From: Bacteroidota bacterium
GTDB lineage: Bacteria; Bacteroidota; Bacteroidia; Bacteroidales; Rikenellaceae
Length of the DNA stretch: 12,414 nucleotides
Assembly: GCA_023443765.1 (NCBI GenBank)
Contig: JAEZTA010000094.1
Coordinates: forward strand, 1-12,414
Reading direction: 5' to 3'
The position numbers and the translations under genes were made by a program. Under the pieces are notes generated by a model. That model saw nothing but the letters and a program-made list of their open reading frames with translations. It made no database searches and had not been told where the DNA came from. Position 1 is the stretch's first letter, and each line of letters opens with the position of its first letter. Positions 1 to 5,880 of this stretch are shown here, in pieces.

Positions 1-816
1 GACGTGGACTATTCGCTGCAGGAGTCTTCGCAGCGCCTGCGGGCCGATGCCACGCGGGTGATCGACCACCTCGAAGGGGGCGGCTGCCTGGAGGACGACT
101 ATGTCGTGCGCAAGGTCCGCCGCGTCAACGAGGGGTGCATGGCGATGAATGCCAACATCGAGGCGCAGGCCTCGCGCTGGCTCGACGCCGGTAAGACGGT
201 GGGGCTCGTGGGCGGCGATCACTCGACGCCCTACGGACTGATCCGGGCGCTGGGTGCGCGGCACGCGGAGTTCGGCATCCTGCATGTCGATGCCCACTGC
301 GACCTGCGCGACGCGTACGAGGGATTCGAATTTTCCCATGCTTCGATCATGTTCAACGTCCTGCGCGACGTGCCGCAGGTCGTGAAGATCGCCCAGGTCG
401 CCGTGCGCGACTTCAGTGAAACTGAGGCTGCGCTGGCCGCTTCGTCGGAACGCATCGCCTCCTTCGACGACCTTTCGCTGGCCGCCGCCGCTTTCCGCGG
501 CGAGACGTGGGATGCACAGTGCTGCCGCATTGTCGACTCGTTGCCCGAAGAGGTTTACGTGAGCTTCGACATCGACGGACTCACCTTCGAGAACTGCCCC
601 CATACCGGAACGCCGGTTTCGGGAGGACTTACATTCAACCAGGCCGTTTACCTGCTCGACACGTTGGTTCGCTCAGGACGCCGCATCATCGGTTTCGACG
701 TGGTGGAGGTGTGTCCCGTGGCTGACGAACGGATCGACGCCATTACGGGCGCCCGCATGCTGTGGAAGCTCTGCGGGCAGACCCTCAGGTCGACGGCCCC
801 AAACAACGAACGATAA
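1..816 (+). CDS. Ureohydrolase, arginase/agmatinase family (5' partial)
   Basis: Mn-dependent hydrolase of a guanidino or formimino substrate (arginine, agmatine or formiminoglutamate) in the cytoplasm. Numbering from the GTG at position 4, the complete set of family metal ligands is visible: His73 in GGDHS, Asp96/His98/Asp100 in the DAHxD motif, and Asp189/Asp191 in SFDID. The conserved TGTP turn (201-204) and a late FDVVEVCP strand are also present. The reading frame is open to the window edge, and only about 70 residues precede GGDH. The family usually has 100 or more there, so the GTG at 4 is probably not the true start and the N-terminus lies outside the window. The DLRDAYEGF and CPHTGTP wording resembles the longer 'agmatinase family' branch common in Bacteroidota. 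The family call is firm; the exact substrate is not decided. The stop codon abuts the nhaA start, suggesting one operon. Confidence 0.9.
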   Translation, partial: DVDYSLQESSQRLRADATRVIDHLEGGGCLEDDYVVRKVRRVNEGCMAMNANIEAQASRWLDAGKTVGLVGGDHSTPYGLIRALGARHAEFGILHVDAHCDLRDAYEGFEFSHASIMFNVLRDVPQVVKIAQVAVRDFSETEAALAASSERIASFDDLSLAAAAFRGETWDAQCCRIVDSLPEEVYVSFDIDGLTFENCPHTGTPVSGGLTFNQAVYLLDTLVRSGRRIIGFDVVEVCPVADERIDAITGARMLWKLCGQTLRSTAPNNER

Positions 817-2202
817 ATGCGACTGTTTTCAATGTACCGCTGGGTTCGCCAGCGACACATGATGGGGCTTCGTGGGCGTAGTTTCCTGGAAGCTCCCTGG
901 GCCGGGGGCGTTGTGCTACTGGTGTGCGTGATTGCCGCCATGCTGCTGGCCAACCTGCCCGGGACCAAACTCTACTACCACCACCTGCTCGAAACCGACC
1001 TTTCGCTGATGGTGCACTCGCCCGACGGCGTGATCGACTGGATCTTCCCGCGGGGCATGACCGTCGAGAAGTTCATCAACGACGGCCTGATGGTGATTTT
1101 CTTCTTCGCCATCGGGCTTGAGATCAAACGCGAGATTGTCTGCGGCCAGCTTTCGTCCACCCGGCGGGCTATCCTCCCGGTGCTGGCAGCCGCAGGCGGC
1201 ATGCTCGTCCCGGCGATCTTCTTCACGGCGTTCAACCACGGCACGATGGCCGCCAACGGCTGGGGTATCCCCACCGCCACGGACATCGCCTTCGCCATCG
1301 GCATCCTCTCGATGCTGGGCAACCGCGTCCCCGTGTCGCTCAAAATTTTCCTTACGGCGCTGGCCATCGCCGACGACCTCGGGGCCATTCTGGTCATCGC
1401 ATTGTTCTACGGCGGCAAGGTGCAGATCGGCTGCCTGCTGGTGGCGCTGGTCATCATGCTCGGCGTCTACTTCATGAAGCAGATGGGCGAGAAACGCATG
1501 TTCTCCTACCTGGTCCCGGCCTTCGTGGTCTGGGGATTGTTCTATTATTCGGGCGTCCACTCGACCATCTCGGGTGTGGCGATGGCCCTGCTGATCCCGA
1601 TGGAGCCGCGTTACAGCAAGGAGTATTTCGCCCATAAGATGCGCTGGCTCAATGCGCTGATGCTCCGTGCCGCCACGCACGAGGATTTCCCCAACGAGGA
1701 GCAGCGTTTCTACCTGCGGCGCATGCACGACCTTTCGTCCAACTCGGTCGGCATGAGTTACCGCCTCGAACACGGCCTGGCGCCCTACGTCACGTTCCTG
1801 ATCATGCCCGTCTTCGCACTGGCGAATGCCGGCGTCGAGATTTCGTCGGTCGAATACCTCAATATTTTCCACTATTCGCCCGAGATCGGTTCGATCGGCA
1901 TGGGTGTCTTCTTCGGACTGGTCATCGGCAAGCCGCTGGGCATCTTCCTCGCCAGTTGGGGCGCCGTGAAGACCGGGCTTGCGGAGCTGCCCGAGGGCGC
2001 TACGTGGCGCATGCTGCTGGCCGTGGCCTGCCTGGGCGGTATCGGTTTCACGATGTCGCTGTTCGTCGATTCGCTGGCCTATACCGATCCCGACCTGGTC
2101 GACCGCGGCAAGATCGCGATCCTGATGGGTTCGACGGCTGCCGCCATCCTGGGCTGCATCCTGATCCTGGCTTTTTCCGGAAACAAACGCCGGGTAAAAT
2201 AG
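817..2202 (+). CDS. nhaA: Na+/H+ antiporter NhaA
   Basis: Inner-membrane antiporter that exports Na+ (or Li+) in exchange for H+ and supports pH and salt homeostasis. The 461-residue protein has about 12 hydrophobic segments and the NhaA signatures. These are FFFAIGLEIKRE near 95-106, TATDIAFAIG around 153-162 with Asp156 (E. coli Asp133 equivalent), ALAIADDLGA at 181-190 with the essential Asp186-Asp187 pair (E. coli Asp163/Asp164), GKPLGIF with Lys372 (E. coli Lys300), and the late GGIGFTMSLF segment at 407-416. All key residues are present, so it should be functional. Length is normal for Bacteroidota NhaA. The ATG at 817 directly follows the upstream TAA (814-816), consistent with coupled translation. 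In-frame ATGs at 832, 859 and 862 are alternative starts, because the first ~25 residues are hydrophilic and poorly conserved. A promoter box for the next gene lies just after the stop. Confidence 0.96.
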   Translation: MRLFSMYRWVRQRHMMGLRGRSFLEAPWAGGVVLLVCVIAAMLLANLPGTKLYYHHLLETDLSLMVHSPDGVIDWIFPRGMTVEKFINDGLMVIFFFAIGLEIKREIVCGQLSSTRRAILPVLAAAGGMLVPAIFFTAFNHGTMAANGWGIPTATDIAFAIGILSMLGNRVPVSLKIFLTALAIADDLGAILVIALFYGGKVQIGCLLVALVIMLGVYFMKQMGEKRMFSYLVPAFVVWGLFYYSGVHSTISGVAMALLIPMEPRYSKEYFAHKMRWLNALMLRAATHEDFPNEEQRFYLRRMHDLSSNSVGMSYRLEHGLAPYVTFLIMPVFALANAGVEISSVEYLNIFHYSPEIGSIGMGVFFGLVIGKPLGIFLASWGAVKTGLAELPEGATWRMLLAVACLGGIGFTMSLFVDSLAYTDPDLVDRGKIAILMGSTAAAILGCILILAFSGNKRRVK

Positions 2203-2244
2203 ACCCCATTGCGGCGAAGCCGGATAAATTAGCGTTGTTTGCAC

Positions 2245-2252
2245 TATTTTTG
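2245..2252 (+). promoter_or_regulatory. Bacteroidota -7 promoter box for the first FKBP gene
   Basis: TATTTTTG matches the Bacteroidota -7 consensus TAnnTTTG exactly. It ends 22 bp before the ATG at 2275, giving a predicted leader of about 16-18 nt. No good -33 TTTG is visible at the expected distance, so strength is uncertain. It would let this gene be transcribed independently of nhaA. Confidence 0.55.
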
Positions 2253-2274
2253 CAAGAAAAAGAGTTCGATAACT

Positions 2275-2982
2275 ATGAAAAAGACCTTCCCGATCCTTCC
2301 GGTCCTCGTGTTGCTGCTGGCCGGAGCCTGCTCGAAAAATTCGGGCGGAGGCGGTGTGAAACTCAAGAACGATACCGATTCGGTGGCTTACGTCCTCGGC
2401 ATGAACGTGGGCATGAACCTGCTGAAAATGGATTCGACGATCAACGTGAACGCCGTCTGCGAAGGCATCCGCGACGTTTTCCGCGGAAATCCCAAACTCA
2501 CGGCGACTGACGCCGAGACGTTCTTCCTGAGCTATGTGAATTACGCCCTTCCCGAGAAAGCCCGCAATTACGAGGAGCAGTTCCTGGCCGACATCGTCAA
2601 ATCGAACCGCTCCTATGCCCGCACCTCGTCGGGCGTGACCTATACGGTTACTGCGGTGGGCGACCAGGACCAGATTCCCACCTCCGAGCGCGACAGCGTG
2701 GCCCTGCGGTGGGTGATCCGCACGGCGGCAGGCGACGATGTCACCTCCTCCTACGAGCGGGGCGATACGGTGCGTTCGCTGGTCCGCGACCTGCGGCGCG
2801 GCGTGCAGGAGAGCGTCAAACTCATCGGCAAGGGCGGCAAGATCAACGCCTGGATGCCTTCGTCGGCAGCCTACGGAGCCGATGGCGACAAGGAACTGGG
2901 CATTGCTCCCAATACGACGCTCTATTACGAGATCGAACTCGTCGATCTCGACAAATATTCGACCCGTTCGCGGCGGCGCTAA
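2275..2982 (+). CDS. FKBP-family lipoprotein with a degenerate isomerase site
   Basis: Predicted exported lipoprotein of 235 residues. The start at 2275 is chosen because it begins the signal peptide directly (MKKTF, hydrophobic 5-15, lipobox LAGAC with Cys19). An in-frame upstream codon at 2239 would add 12 non-signal residues. Residues about 32-90 look like an FKBP N-terminal dimerisation module (DSVAYVLGMNVG), and 120-227 form an FKBP-type C-terminal domain ending in YYEIELVDLD. Aligned by eye with the neighbouring FKBP, several substrate-pocket residues are replaced: HYTG Tyr becomes Trp146, the FD pair becomes Val156-Thr157, and VIPGW becomes LRRGV (173-177). The AAYG tyrosine (Tyr200) remains. 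Prolyl isomerase activity is therefore doubtful, and a chaperone or scaffold role in the periplasm or outer membrane is more likely. It has its own promoter box and is followed 137 bp later by a second FKBP lipoprotein. Confidence 0.88.
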   Translation: MKKTFPILPVLVLLLAGACSKNSGGGGVKLKNDTDSVAYVLGMNVGMNLLKMDSTINVNAVCEGIRDVFRGNPKLTATDAETFFLSYVNYALPEKARNYEEQFLADIVKSNRSYARTSSGVTYTVTAVGDQDQIPTSERDSVALRWVIRTAAGDDVTSSYERGDTVRSLVRDLRRGVQESVKLIGKGGKINAWMPSSAAYGADGDKELGIAPNTTLYYEIELVDLDKYSTRSRRR

Positions 2983-3047
2983 CCGGAAGAGTTGCCGGCA
3001 GCGCGTGCGGTGACGGGGGACTTTTAAAATATAGTTGCTAAGAATCA

Positions 3048-3075
3048 TTTCGTTAACAAAAAATTTATATCTTTG
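3048..3075 (+). promoter_or_regulatory. Promoter for the second FKBP gene
   Basis: TATCTTTG at 3068-3075 is a perfect TAnnTTTG -7 box. A TTTC at 3048-3051 sits near the expected -33 position as an imperfect match. The predicted start near 3080-3083 gives an A-rich leader of about 38 nt with no Shine-Dalgarno sequence, which is normal for Bacteroidota. Confidence 0.65.
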
Positions 3076-3119
3076 CGCGTACGTTAAGGCCAATACATCA
3101 AAACATAGTTAAAACAACA

Positions 3120-4226
3120 ATGAAAAAAATCTTTTTTGCTGCAGCGCTTGCGGGTGCTGCAATGCTCGCCTCCTGCGGAGGAAACAAAGGCGGGGTACAG
3201 ATGGGCAGCCTGTCCGAATTCGACTCGTTGTCGTATTCGCTCGGAGCTAACATCGGTTACGGCTTGAGCTACGAAATGAAGGACATTCCGTTCGACTTCA
3301 AGGCTGTTGACAAGGGTGTTCAGGAAGGAGCTCTGGGTAAAGCTACCCAGGAGCACGATAAATCGCTCGATATGCTGCGCGAGTATTTCATGACCAAGCG
3401 CGGCGAGCGTGCCCAGGCTATTGCCCAGAAGCGTGCAGCGGCTGACAGCGTACGTCTGGCCGGTGGCGACACGACCAAGGTGGAGTATCCCGCAGCCGAT
3501 CCCGAAATGTTTGAGAGCGAAGAGGAGCGTGCTGAAATCTCCTATGCTTTCGGTAACGACATCGGTTACAACATCTCGCAGAGCGGCATGCCCATCCAGC
3601 TGGTTTGGATCGGCGAGGCTATGCAGAACGTTCGCGACAACAACGCCAAGATGAACGAGGACGAGGTAAACCAGTACCTGCAGTACTACTTCATGGTAAA
3701 GCGTCCGGCCGAGAATGCCGAGGCTTCGAAGACATGGCTGGAGAAGACCGAAAAGAAATCGGGCGTGAAGAAGACCGAGTCGGGTCTGCTCTATAAGGTT
3801 ACCAAGGCCGGCGACGCTTCGGTGATGGCCAAGGATCCCCGCGACGTGGTGAAGGTTCACTACACGGGCCGCACCCGCGACGGTAAGGTATTCGATACCT
3901 CGAAGTTCGCCAACCGCTCGAAGGAGCAGCAGGAGATGCTCAAGAAGCAGCGTCCCGATGATTTCGATAAGGACGAACCCGTAGAGTTCCCGCTCAACCG
4001 TGTGATTCCCGGATGGACCGAGGGTCTGCAGCTGGTAGGCAAGGGCGGTACGATCACGCTCTGGATTCCCGCCGACCTGGCTTACGGTGCACGCGGCGCC
4101 GGCCGTGACATCGGTCCCAACGAGGCTCTGGAGTTCGAAGTTGAGCTGGTTGACGTTACTCCTTACGAGGAACCCGCTCCGGCCGATTCGACGGCGACGG
4201 TTCCCGAAGTCGCTCCCGCCCAGTAA
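3120..4226 (+). CDS. FKBP-type peptidyl-prolyl cis-trans isomerase, lipoprotein
   Basis: Envelope-located folding catalyst that isomerises Xaa-Pro bonds; 368 residues. A signal peptide ends in a good lipobox, LASC, with Cys19. Two related N-terminal modules follow (about 35-95, SYSLGANIGYG; and 138-195, SYAFGNDIGYN), which looks like a duplication of the FKBP_N dimerisation unit. The C-terminal FKBP domain (about 220-346) keeps the pocket: VHYTG at 246-250, VFD at 257-259, VIPGW at 295-299 and AYG at 321-323. Compared with ordinary FKBPs there is an extra charged stretch of about 20 residues between FDTS and EPVEF (roughly 263-285). The tail after 349 is Pro/Ala/Glu-rich and probably disordered. 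Codon choice (many GCT, GGT, CGT, GTT) differs from the GC-rich neighbours and suggests high expression. It has its own promoter and is closed by a strong terminator. Confidence 0.94.
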   Translation: MKKIFFAAALAGAAMLASCGGNKGGVQMGSLSEFDSLSYSLGANIGYGLSYEMKDIPFDFKAVDKGVQEGALGKATQEHDKSLDMLREYFMTKRGERAQAIAQKRAAADSVRLAGGDTTKVEYPAADPEMFESEEERAEISYAFGNDIGYNISQSGMPIQLVWIGEAMQNVRDNNAKMNEDEVNQYLQYYFMVKRPAENAEASKTWLEKTEKKSGVKKTESGLLYKVTKAGDASVMAKDPRDVVKVHYTGRTRDGKVFDTSKFANRSKEQQEMLKKQRPDDFDKDEPVEFPLNRVIPGWTEGLQLVGKGGTITLWIPADLAYGARGAGRDIGPNEALEFEVELVDVTPYEEPAPADSTATVPEVAPAQ

Positions 4227-4241
4227 TCACGGCGATAAAAC

Positions 4242-4276
4242 AAAATCCGGATGTGCGATGCGCATCCGGATTTTTT
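4242..4276 (+). terminator. Intrinsic terminator after the second FKBP gene
   Basis: An inverted repeat AAAATCCGGATG (4242-4253) pairs with CATCCGGATTTT (4263-4274). Three further inner pairs (T4254-G4262 wobble, G4255-C4261, C4256-G4260) leave a 3-nt loop. A T-run follows at 4271-4276. It starts 15 bp after the FKBP stop. The A-run on the left arm means it could also work on the minus strand for the convergent gene. Confidence 0.85.
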
Positions 4277-4293
4277 ATATAGATAGGTATACG

Positions 4294-4325
4294 AAAAACT
4301 CCGGCCCTCGGGACCGGAGTTTTTT
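4294..4325 (-). terminator. Intrinsic terminator of the DUF3127 gene (probably bidirectional)
   Basis: ACTCCGG (4298-4304) pairs with CCGGAGT (4314-4320). The stem is extended by an A-run on the left (4294-4297) and a T-run on the right (4321-4325), with a C/G-rich loop region 4305-4313. On the minus strand the A-run becomes the U-tract, 15 bp past the DUF3127 stop codon. The T-run on the plus strand makes it a likely second plus-strand terminator as well. Confidence 0.8.
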
Positions 4326-4340
4326 GGATTTGCCTGATGT

Positions 4341-4706
4341 TTAGAACGGCAGGTCGTCGACCTGCGCCGGGGACGACGCATAGGACGGCTCCTCGGCGAT
4401 GGGCGGCATGTCGGGCATCGGAGCGCCTCCTGCGGCCTCCTGCTTGGGCTGCAGACGCCATGCGCGGATGTCGGTGTACCAGCGGCCGTTGTATTCGCGC
4501 GACTCGACATTCACCGAGACGTTGTAAGTCGAACCTTCCTGCAGACGGGCTACGTCCTCGGGCTTGTTGAAGAACGTAACGCAGATTTTACGGGCGAACG
4601 AACCTTCGTTCATCTCGAAAACCACGTCCTGACGCTGCCACTCGCCGCGTGCCGACGTTCCCTTCGTCACGGGCAGTATTTTAAAAACTGTTCCTTCGAA
4701 TTCCAT
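4341..4706 (-). CDS. DUF3127 protein, OB-fold-like, with SSB-type tail
   Basis: Small 121-residue cytoplasmic protein that I recognise as the Bacteroidota family DUF3127. Diagnostic features are the N-terminal MEFEGTVFKILPV strand, a middle VTFFNKPEDV segment, and the conserved SREYNGRWYTDIRAW block at about 69-83. The core (1-85) reads like a small five-stranded beta barrel of the OB-fold type. A Pro/Ala-rich flexible linker follows (about 88-115) and the protein ends in DDLPF. This layout of barrel, linker and acidic tip ending in Pro-Phe is that of single-stranded DNA-binding protein, whose tip recruits replication and repair enzymes. A role in DNA transactions is inferred from that resemblance, not established here. 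It is transcribed alone, converging on the FKBP gene, from a promoter box at 4731-4738. Confidence 0.88.
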   Translation of the reverse strand: MEFEGTVFKILPVTKGTSARGEWQRQDVVFEMNEGSFARKICVTFFNKPEDVARLQEGSTYNVSVNVESREYNGRWYTDIRAWRLQPKQEAAGGAPMPDMPPIAEEPSYASSPAQVDDLPF

Positions 4707-4730
4707 AGTATAAATCGGGTTTATTTTTCA

Positions 4731-4738
4731 CAAAGGTA
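4731..4738 (-). promoter_or_regulatory. -7 promoter box for the DUF3127 gene
   Basis: On the minus strand the sequence reads TACCTTTG, a perfect TAnnTTTG. It lies 24 bp upstream of the ATG (4704-4706), giving an AT-rich leader of about 20 nt. A weak ATTG (4753-4756, minus strand) is the only -33 candidate and is slightly too close. Confidence 0.65.
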
Positions 4739-4916
4739 GCAATTTTTCGGGACAATCGGAGTCTTTTGCGTCGAAAAAACTTACGGTTTTCCGGCCCGGC
4801 TGATGCGGCGCCGGTTATGCCGACAGCTTCATCTGCGAAGGTAAACCCTCGGCGCAGAACAGCGCACTCGCTTATTTTGCCATCCGTTACGACAAATAGC
4901 GGTTCATAACCTGTGT

Positions 4917-4955
4917 AAAAAAGCGGGAAGGAGTTTGTGCCTTTCCGCTTTTTTT
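4917..4955 (+). terminator. Strong intrinsic terminator with no obvious upstream gene
   Basis: A-run plus GCGGGAAGG (4917-4931) pairs with CCTTTCCGC plus T-run (4940-4955). This gives 15 bp with a single G-T wobble at 4927/4944 and an 8-nt loop at 4932-4939. The structure is nearly symmetric, so it could stop transcription in either direction. On the plus strand nothing recognisable precedes it: the nearest upstream gene (4341-4706) runs the other way. It may end a small RNA from 4740-4916, or insulate the two divergent promoters. Its loop also contains the TTTG that could be the -33 element of the next gene. Confidence 0.75.
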
Positions 4956-4967
4956 CGATTATCTTTG
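4934..4967 (+). promoter_or_regulatory. Promoter for the EEP-esterase operon, possibly leaderless
   Basis: TATCTTTG at 4960-4967 is a perfect -7 box. TTTG at 4934-4937, in the loop of the terminator hairpin, is a candidate -33 element with a 22-bp spacer. The box ends only 6 bp before the ATG at 4974, so the predicted transcription start falls at or within a few bases of the start codon. Confidence 0.65.
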
Positions 4968-4973
4968 TTCATC

Positions 4974-5852
4974 ATGAAACAGTTGCTGCTTTTTATCGCG
5001 CTGCTGGGGCTGGTAATGCCTCTGCGCGCACAGGAAGACGACAGGGCGCTGACCGCTGTCGCGGCAAAAGCCGACCTGAAACTGATGTCGTTCAACATCC
5101 GCTATTACAAACCCGGCGCCGACGGCGACAACGGTTGGGTTGCACGCCGCGCCGCCTGCCTGGAGATGATCCGTGCAGAGTCGCCCGATGTCATCGGGTT
5201 CCAGGAGCCGCACCGGCCCCAGATCGACTACCTGAAGGTGAATCTTCCCGAATACGCCGAGGTCGACATGGGCCGCGATGCCGCGACCGACATCGAGAAG
5301 AAACCCGACGGCGGCGAACACCTGATGATCATGTACCGCCGCTCGAAATATATCCTGCTCGACAGCGGATTTTTCTGGATCAGCCCGACGCCCGAATGTC
5401 CGTCGCGGGGCTGGGACGCCATGTGCCGCCGCGTTACGGTGTGGGTGCAGTTGCGCGACCGCCGCAGCGGGAAGGAGTTCTTCTATTTCGATACCCACTT
5501 CGACCACGTCGGTAAGCAGGCCCGCGCCGAATCGGCCCGGCTGGTGGTTGCCCGGATGCAGGAGATCGCCGGGGAAAAAGCCGCCGTTTTCCTCTCGGGC
5601 GACCTGAATACGACCTACGACAACGCCCTGCTCGACCCGCTGAAGGCGTGGATGCAGTCGGCGCGCCACACGGCCCCGGTGACCGACGAGCTGCCGACGT
5701 TCAACGACTTCGGCAAACGTTCGCTGTGGATCGACTTCATCTTCAGCCGCCACGCCCGCGTGCTGGCCTACCGCACCCTTACCGATTCCGAACGTTACGG
5801 CGTGCCGTTCCTTTCGGACCACAATCCCATTTACGCACTCTATAAACTCTGA
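4974..5852 (+). CDS. Exported endonuclease/exonuclease/phosphatase-family protein
   Basis: Metal-dependent phosphodiesterase or phosphatase of the EEP (DNase I-like) fold, 292 residues. The start at 4974 opens a clear Sec signal peptide (hydrophobic 4-15, cleavage near RAQ at 18-20); an in-frame TTG at 4935 lies inside a terminator hairpin and is rejected. All family motifs are present: LMSFNIRY with Asn41, FQE with Glu78, DTHFDHV with His175, SGDLN with Asp210 and Asn212, WIDFIF with Asp254, and the terminal SDHNP with His283. It is therefore probably active. The true substrate is unknown: relatives cleave nucleic acids, sphingomyelin, inositol phosphates or phosphorylated sugars. Export to the periplasm or beyond suggests nutrient phosphate or polymer processing. 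It ends 28 bp before the esterase gene with no terminator between, so the two are likely co-transcribed. Confidence 0.92.
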   Translation: MKQLLLFIALLGLVMPLRAQEDDRALTAVAAKADLKLMSFNIRYYKPGADGDNGWVARRAACLEMIRAESPDVIGFQEPHRPQIDYLKVNLPEYAEVDMGRDAATDIEKKPDGGEHLMIMYRRSKYILLDSGFFWISPTPECPSRGWDAMCRRVTVWVQLRDRRSGKEFFYFDTHFDHVGKQARAESARLVVARMQEIAGEKAAVFLSGDLNTTYDNALLDPLKAWMQSARHTAPVTDELPTFNDFGKRSLWIDFIFSRHARVLAYRTLTDSERYGVPFLSDHNPIYALYKL

Positions 5853-5880
5853 CCTGACAATACAACCAAACCCGCATAAA

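Noticed and set aside
2983..3040. Possible terminator after the first FKBP gene (CCGG repeats, then CTTTTAAA)
   Set aside because: The paired segments are 4 bp or interrupted, and no stem sits directly before the short T-run.
916..3093. A 725-codon open frame on the minus strand antisense to nhaA and the first FKBP gene
   Set aside because: It reads as His/Asp/Arg/Gly-rich low-complexity protein with no domain, spans two well-supported plus-strand genes and their promoter, and is the usual shadow of high-GC codon bias.
4087..4344. Small plus-strand open frame crossing the FKBP stop and both terminators
   Set aside because: It is out of frame with the FKBP gene and runs through two terminator hairpins, with no coding features.
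4888..4916. tRNA-like fragment: GGTTCATAACC resembles a T-arm
   Set aside because: The adjoining bases do not form a 5-bp T stem and no acceptor, D or anticodon arms fit upstream.
4935..4973. Extended TTG start for the EEP gene
   Set aside because: The extension lies inside the terminator hairpin and the promoter, and would put hydrophilic residues before a clean signal peptide that begins at 4974.
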